Source: Porticoccus sp. (GTDB lineage: Bacteria > Pseudomonadota > Gammaproteobacteria > Pseudomonadales > Porticoccaceae). From it: DNA of 10,333 bases. Made by a program: the position numbers and the translations under genes. Shown in pieces: positions 6,713 to 10,333 of this stretch (position 1 is its first letter; every line of letters starts with the position of its first letter). Under the pieces are notes generated by a model. That model ran no database searches. It was not told the DNA's origin and was given only the letters and a program-made list of their open reading frames with translations. The stretch covers positions 1-10,333 of the forward strand of contig DRHD01000016.1 of NCBI GenBank assembly GCA_011049795.1. Direction: 5' to 3'.

Positions 6713-6768
6713 GGTCAATGGCAGGCTGAACGGTATTGACCTACTATGATCAGCCCGTTCAGTATAAT
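6713..6768 (+). promoter_or_regulatory. Probable promoter/operator of the oxidoreductase gene with interlocking inverted repeats
   Basis: A perfect TATAAT lies at 6763-6768, 45 bases before the oxidoreductase ATG. TTGACC at 6736-6741 is the best -35-like hexamer, but the 21-base spacing is too long for an ordinary sigma-70 promoter, so an activator may be needed. GGTCAAT (6713-6719) is inverted as ATTGACC (6735-6741), and CTGAACGG (6726-6733) is inverted as CCGTTCAG (6755-6762). The arms alternate, and the last touches the TATAAT. This fits an operator, or a pseudoknot if transcribed. No T-run follows, so it is not a normal terminator. Confidence 0.4.
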
Positions 6769-6813
6769 AATCACAGCCCCAAAATTAATAATTAATAACC
6801 GAGGAGAACATTC

Positions 6814-7827
6814 ATGTCCGAAAGCAACCGCGTCTGGCGTCTACGAAACCGCCCCATAGGAGATATCACGGACGATGTCCTCAGTCTTGAAAATGAAGCG
6901 ATTCCTGAACCTGGTGAAGGGGAGTGTTTGTTCCGGTTAAATTATTTGTCTCTGGATCCCACCAATCGCATATGGATGAGTGATATAGAACAGTATATGC
7001 CCCCGGTTGAACTGGACGCGCCAATGCGAGGCATTGTTTGCGGTACTGTCATCAAAAGTAACACCCCCGCCTTCAAAGAGGGTGATATTGTCAGCGGCAT
7101 CGGTACTTGGGCGGACTACCAGATAGGTACATCTGAAACCGTTGGGCTATTAGGGGACACAGGCGATGTGCCGGTTATCGATGCCTTCGGTACCCTTGCT
7201 TTAGTGGGTCCATCGGCCTACTTCTGCCTACTCGACATTGGCGAGCCAAAAGCGGGAGAAACCGTGGTCGTATCTGCCGCCGCTGGTGCCGTAGGCTCCA
7301 TCGTAGGCCAAATTGCTAAAATTAAAGGCTGCCATGTAGTTGGCTTGGCGGGTACCGATGAAAAATGCCAATGGATCAAAGACGACTTAGGCTTTGATGA
7401 GGCAATCAACTACAAAACTGAAGATGTCGCTGAAGCACTAGCGCGTGCCTGCCCCAATGGTATTGATGTTTACTTCGACAATGTGGGCGGCAAGATCCTC
7501 GATGCCTGCCTGAAGCTAATGAACCTCTTTGGCCGGATCCCCACCTGCGGGCTAATTTCCCAATACAATACAACCGAACCCGTACCTGGCCCGTACAACT
7601 ATGATTTGATATTGATGCATCGTTTGAAAATCCAGGGCTTTATTATTCTCGACTATATGGATCGATACCCAGAGGCCACAGAAGCCCTGGTTCGCTGGAT
7701 GGATGAGGGTAAGTTAAAAGCACGCCTCGATGTATCAGACGGACTGGAAACAGCGCTGCAAACCGTTAAGAAGCTCTATACCGGAGAAAATACCGGTAAG
7801 CTGATGGTTCGGGTAAAAGACGTCTAG
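6814..7827 (+). CDS. NADP-dependent zinc-independent MDR oxidoreductase (CurA/YncB-like)
   Basis: The protein has 337 residues, usual for the family, and starts at the ATG behind a strong GAGGAGA ribosome site (6803-6809). It belongs to the medium-chain dehydrogenase/reductase group related to CurA and the leukotriene B4 dehydrogenase/prostaglandin reductase type, which reduce conjugated carbon-carbon double bonds of enones with NADPH. The N-terminal catalytic domain carries the group signature Y-L-S-L-D-P-T-N-R (44-52). The Rossmann fold has A-A-A-G-A-V-G-S-I-V-G-Q-I-A-K at 155-169, then V-V-G-L-A-G-T-D-E-K (175-184), where the Lys contributes to NADP(H) preference in relatives. D-N-V-G-G and a G-R-I-P-T-C-G-L-I-S segment follow. 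The Cys-rich structural zinc loop of alcohol dehydrogenases is absent, so it is zinc-independent. The natural substrate cannot be told from sequence. It ends about 60 bases before a terminator and is the last gene of the plus-strand series. Confidence 0.93.
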   Translation: MSESNRVWRLRNRPIGDITDDVLSLENEAIPEPGEGECLFRLNYLSLDPTNRIWMSDIEQYMPPVELDAPMRGIVCGTVIKSNTPAFKEGDIVSGIGTWADYQIGTSETVGLLGDTGDVPVIDAFGTLALVGPSAYFCLLDIGEPKAGETVVVSAAAGAVGSIVGQIAKIKGCHVVGLAGTDEKCQWIKDDLGFDEAINYKTEDVAEALARACPNGIDVYFDNVGGKILDACLKLMNLFGRIPTCGLISQYNTTEPVPGPYNYDLILMHRLKIQGFIILDYMDRYPEATEALVRWMDEGKLKARLDVSDGLETALQTVKKLYTGENTGKLMVRVKDV

Positions 7828-7884
7828 ACAGGGTTTACATCGCTCAATTCTGATAGTGAAGAGAGTATAAGATGAGTATCTAAA

Positions 7885-7914
7885 AAAACAGCCCAGCAGA
7901 TGCTGGGCTGTTTT
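7885..7914. terminator. Bidirectional intrinsic terminator
   Basis: CAGCCCAGCA (7889-7898) and TGCTGGGCTG (7901-7910) form a perfect GC-rich 10-base stem, flanked by a run of seven A (7882-7888) on the left and TTTT on the right. The A-run reads as seven U on the minus strand, so it terminates the DUF3094/bioD side more strongly than the plus-strand oxidoreductase gene. It lies between convergent genes, as expected. Confidence 0.9.
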
Positions 7915-7922
7915 AATACATA

Positions 7923-7936
7923 GACCACAAGTGGTC
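7923..7936. repeat. Small inverted repeat beside the terminator
   Basis: GACCAC, two bases, then GTGGTC form a perfect inverted repeat, ten bases after the DUF3094 stop codon in the minus-strand sense and just before the terminator hairpin. It may be an accessory hairpin protecting the transcript end, or simply chance. No T-run adjoins it. Confidence 0.45.
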
Positions 7937-7945
7937 GATAACCGA

Positions 7946-8134
7946 TTAAACAACACCCGCAAACTTGGCGAAATACCAACTCACTGTACCCAAGCCAGCC
8001 ACCACAATCCACCACAAAAATAACAAGCTAAACCTAAACGGTTTACGCTCTACAGAATGAATTCCTTCATTAAGCGCTTCGTTAATTCGAGCCAGGTCTT
8101 CTTCACTGTACTCATCTTCATTTCTCGTACCCAT
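7946..8134 (-). CDS. DUF3094-type small membrane protein
   Basis: The protein has 62 residues. An acidic N-terminal half (E-D-E-Y-S-E-E-D-L-A-R-I-N-E-A-L) leads to the family hallmark V-E-R-K-P-F-R (28-34). One membrane helix rich in Leu, Trp and Val (about 37-57) follows. This matches DUF3094, a short single-pass inner-membrane family known from Pseudomonas and relatives, with no established function. Placement by the V-E-R-x-P-F-R motif and length is from memory. The positive residues just before the helix predict a cytoplasmic N-terminus. The ribosome site is weak (a GGGAT about ten bases upstream of the ATG). The gene lies 72 bases downstream of bioD on the same strand with no terminator between, so it may be read through from the biotin genes, or use its own AT-rich upstream region. 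Confidence 0.8.
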   Translation of the reverse strand: MGTRNEDEYSEEDLARINEALNEGIHSVERKPFRFSLLFLWWIVVAGLGTVSWYFAKFAGVV

Positions 8135-8206
8135 GGCAATTGCTATCCCATTAATTTATTACGTTTAAACGCTTGTTACTTCTAAACCTTTACTGTTAAA
8201 CATTAG
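8135..8206 (-). promoter_or_regulatory. AT-rich gap upstream of the DUF3094 gene with a 10-base palindrome
   Basis: CGTTTAAACG at 8162-8171 is a perfect palindrome 27 bases upstream of the DUF3094 start. TAATAAATTAAT follows it in the minus-strand sense and could supply a -10 box. Two copies of GTTACTT (8175-8181 and 8206-8212) and TTAAAC-like words also occur. A weak promoter or operator is possible, but no convincing -35/-10 pair was found. Confidence 0.2.
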
Positions 8207-8902
8207 TTACTTGGTAGCTTGCCCTAGCAATATATCCAGTCTCAGGTGCTCTACCACTCGCTCTGCATTCAATCCTGGCTGATAGGGCACTTCGCCAATC
8301 ATGGGGCAGGGAATCCTACCTTGCAAGGTGTGGAGGTTTTCCTGATAACGGTCCATCGCTGGAACAATCTGATTGGCCACCCAACCCGCCAGGGTCAGAC
8401 CATCATGTTGAACAGCCTCGGCTGTCAATAAGGCCAAATTAATACAGCCAAGATCCATGCCCACCACCAGTATGACAGGCAACTGCATGATTTTTGCCAA
8501 CTCAGCAAAAGTTTCCCGATCATTCAGCGGTACTCGCCAACCACCTGCGCCTTCGATCAAGGTCAGGTCGGGGCGCTGCATCATCACCCCTCGACAAACC
8601 CCTGCCAATCGGTCTGCACTCAACCGGCGTCCGGCTTCTGCGGCAGCAATATGTGGTGCAATAGCGGGTTCCAACGCCACTGGATTAATCTGTTCGTAGC
8701 TGATGGGTAAGGTCGTCTGTGCCTGAAGCGCCAGTGCATCTTCATTGCGCAATTCACCGTCAACCAACTCACAACCTGCAGCCACGGGCTTGAGGCCGGC
8801 GGTACTCAATCCTTGCTGTCGTGCCGCCGCTAACAGTCCGGCCGTCACCAAGGTTTTTCCTACACCGGTGCCGGTGCCGGTCACAAAATAGGCGCTAGAC
8901 AT
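8207..8902 (-). CDS. bioD: ATP-dependent dethiobiotin synthetase BioD
   Basis: The protein has 231 residues, the usual length. BioD closes the ureido ring of dethiobiotin from 7,8-diaminopelargonic acid, CO2 and ATP, the step before biotin synthase, in the cytoplasm. The P-loop is G-T-G-T-G-V-G-K-T (9-17), with the Lys and Thr that bind phosphate and Mg2+. Lys38 in L-K-P-V-A-A-G matches the conserved carbamate-region lysine. E117-G-A-G-G-W is the family's second catalytic block, with the Glu acting as an Mg2+ ligand. V-A-N-Q-I near 175-179 is the expected nucleotide-base pocket. All key residues are present. The ATG overlaps the end of bioHC by 8 bases, so translation is probably coupled. Confidence 0.97.
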   Translation of the reverse strand: MSSAYFVTGTGTGVGKTLVTAGLLAAARQQGLSTAGLKPVAAGCELVDGELRNEDALALQAQTTLPISYEQINPVALEPAIAPHIAAAEAGRRLSADRLAGVCRGVMMQRPDLTLIEGAGGWRVPLNDRETFAELAKIMQLPVILVVGMDLGCINLALLTAEAVQHDGLTLAGWVANQIVPAMDRYQENLHTLQGRIPCPMIGEVPYQPGLNAERVVEHLRLDILLGQATK

Positions 8903-10333
8903 GGCAACGAGCCACTCCGTAAATTACCTCCCAGGTCGCCGGTAACTCCCCTTGGGGATTGCGGAATTTTTCATAAGCACTCACCAACTTTCGAATATGT
9001 TCACGCCCGGTCAGCCCGCGATTCTGCCCCACATTGACATTATGAGCACCCAAACCCTTCAGCTCATTGGTCAGGTGCCGAAGATCCCGGTAAGCCAACA
9101 AACACGTATCTGTTTCAAAACTCTGAAAAACCATACCCGCTTTGGTAAACACGGCTTGCCAATGATTCGCTTCAAGGAAGTGGTTTACATGTACATAGTC
9201 ATCCACTGCAGCCCAAGACTCACGAAGCTCAAATAGTGTCTTTTGCCCCAGAGAGGTAAACGCTATAAGCCCCCCAGGCTTTAGCACTCGGACAATTTCA
9301 GAGGCTAACATTGGTAATTGTTCACACCACTGAAAGGCCAGGTTGGAAAAAATTAGATCCACAGAATTACCCGCCAAGGGAATATTTTCTGCATCACCAC
9401 ACAACCAGGTAACAGGCATATCGTGTTCACTGGATGCAAAATCTAGCATCCCCTGTGCCAAGTCGATGCCGGTGATATCCGCAGACGGGTATTTTTTATC
9501 GAGTTGCTCTGTGAAATAGCCCGTGCCGCAACCCAGATCAATAATTTTAAAAGCGTCACACTGATCGGGCTGCTCCAGCGACGAACAGTTATCAGGAAGC
9601 GCCTCGATCAACCGCCGCCCCACTTGGCGCTGTAGGCGAGCCGCTGAATCATAGCTACTGGCAGCACGACTAAATGAATCTGCCACCCGCTGTTTATCCA
9701 GGTGGTAACGCCCCTCTCGTAAAAAGGTACAGATTATTGAAGCCAGTTGCTCTGGGCAGCTTAACTGAGGCACATGTGCCGTATTTTCCAAAACCTCGAC
9801 CTGCTGGCTATGGTTCAATGCCTTAACGTCACTGGCAACAGCAACAGGTACCAGCTGATCAGCATCACCATAGATGTGCAGCCCGCGCACCTTGAGTGAT
9901 TGCAAAGCCTCCCGGTTATCAATCTCAGACAGTAACTCCAGCCCTCTGCGCCAACTGCTATCACTAGGGGCCTCGGCGACATGATGAAAGGTTTCTCTTA
10001 GGGTTTTCAACAGGGACCGTTCCATCTTGTCACCACGGCACTGCAGGCCATGGAAACGCTTCAGGCAAAGTGCCGGTTGCTGCTGGAACAACTTAAAAAA
10101 CTCATCAAAAGTCTGTGCAGGCATTGCACAAGACCAGTTGGGTTGCTGAACAAAACAGCCATTACTGGCAATCGTGATAAGGCTATTGAATCGTTCCGGA
10201 TAACGACTAGTCAGCATCGTCGCCAGCATGCCACCCAGGGACCAACCCAACAGCGTACAGCGTGCGGGCAACACTGCGCTAATAGCATCAAGGTAATGGT
10301 CGATACTGTCCTGCTCCGGGGCGGGACTTTGAC
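8895..10333 (-). CDS. bioHC: Bifunctional BioHC: pimeloyl-ACP methyl esterase fused to malonyl-ACP O-methyltransferase (5' partial)
   Basis: The frame is open to the window edge, so 478 C-terminal residues are visible and roughly 45-50 are missing. The GTG at 10274 is internal, since good BioH sequence precedes it. The BioH part is an alpha/beta hydrolase: nucleophile Ser in G-W-S-L-G-G (about 10239-10241), Asp in G-D-A-D-Q-L-V-P (about 9858-9860) and His in T-A-H-V-P (about 9774-9776). BioC begins near 9704 with D-K-Q-R-V-A-x-S-F-S-R-A-A-x-x-Y. Its SAM site is I-I-D-L-G-C-G-T-G-Y-F, followed by G-D-A-E-N-I-P and S-N-L-A-F-Q-W-C. BioC methylates malonyl-ACP so that it enters fatty acid synthesis. 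BioH then removes the methyl group from pimeloyl-ACP methyl ester. The fusion joins the first and last steps of pimelate synthesis and is known in Cellvibrionales. It stops 8 bases inside bioD. Confidence 0.95.
   Translation of the reverse strand, partial: QSPAPEQDSIDHYLDAISAVLPARCTLLGWSLGGMLATMLTSRYPERFNSLITIASNGCFVQQPNWSCAMPAQTFDEFFKLFQQQPALCLKRFHGLQCRGDKMERSLLKTLRETFHHVAEAPSDSSWRRGLELLSEIDNREALQSLKVRGLHIYGDADQLVPVAVASDVKALNHSQQVEVLENTAHVPQLSCPEQLASIICTFLREGRYHLDKQRVADSFSRAASSYDSAARLQRQVGRRLIEALPDNCSSLEQPDQCDAFKIIDLGCGTGYFTEQLDKKYPSADITGIDLAQGMLDFASSEHDMPVTWLCGDAENIPLAGNSVDLIFSNLAFQWCEQLPMLASEIVRVLKPGGLIAFTSLGQKTLFELRESWAAVDDYVHVNHFLEANHWQAVFTKAGMVFQSFETDTCLLAYRDLRHLTNELKGLGAHNVNVGQNRGLTGREHIRKLVSAYEKFRNPQGELPATWEVIYGVARCHV

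Noticed and set aside
1..10333. CRISPR array, tRNA, insertion sequence or phage genes
   Set aside because: No regularly spaced repeats, cloverleaf-like sequence, transposase motifs or terminal inverted repeats were found by reading.

Overview
The window looks like chromosomal DNA from a Gammaproteobacterium, probably a marine or aquatic member of the Cellvibrionales/Pseudomonadales. The evidence is a fused BioH-BioC protein (a bifunctional BioHC form known from relatives such as Saccharophagus and Teredinibacter), a small DUF3094-type membrane protein, roughly 50% GC, and lipoprotein and M48 peptidase styles typical of that group. No tRNA, rRNA, CRISPR array, insertion sequence or phage gene was seen. 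Seven genes run on the plus strand (1-7827). Three run on the minus strand (7946-10333). The two sets converge on a bidirectional terminator at about 7885-7914.

Region 1 (1-3198) is a tightly packed operon fragment of three genes. The first is the 3' part of an Hsp70/actin-fold-like protein with a Pro/Thr-rich linker and an FHA-like C-terminal segment. It is followed by two paralogous membrane-anchored von Willebrand factor A (vWA) proteins, joined by a 1-base gap and then an ATGA overlap. Both vWA proteins share an N-terminal anchor built on F-L-D-[IV]-x-x-C-G-F-G-A, a coiled coil and a C-terminal vWA domain. The anchor resembles the proton-carrying helix of ExbD/MotB-type stator proteins. 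This is the most interesting part of the window and may belong to an undescribed envelope machine whose other parts lie upstream.

Region 2 (3276-6057) encodes two outer-membrane-type lipoproteins and a secreted M48 zinc metallopeptidase. Gaps are about 20-25 bases, so they are probably co-transcribed. Both lipoproteins begin their mature part with C-S-T-x-x-I-I-D.

Region 3 (6058-7827) holds a DUF3237 (UPF0311) protein and an NADP-dependent zinc-independent MDR oxidoreductase. The leader regions of the two genes share a 15-base near-identical element, and the second also has interlocking inverted repeats beside a perfect TATAAT. Common regulation is therefore possible.

Region 4 (minus strand) is the end of a biotin cluster. 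BioHC makes and then demethylates the pimeloyl-ACP methyl ester, and it overlaps bioD (dethiobiotin synthetase) by 8 bases. The DUF3094 membrane protein lies downstream, and the strand ends in the shared terminator.
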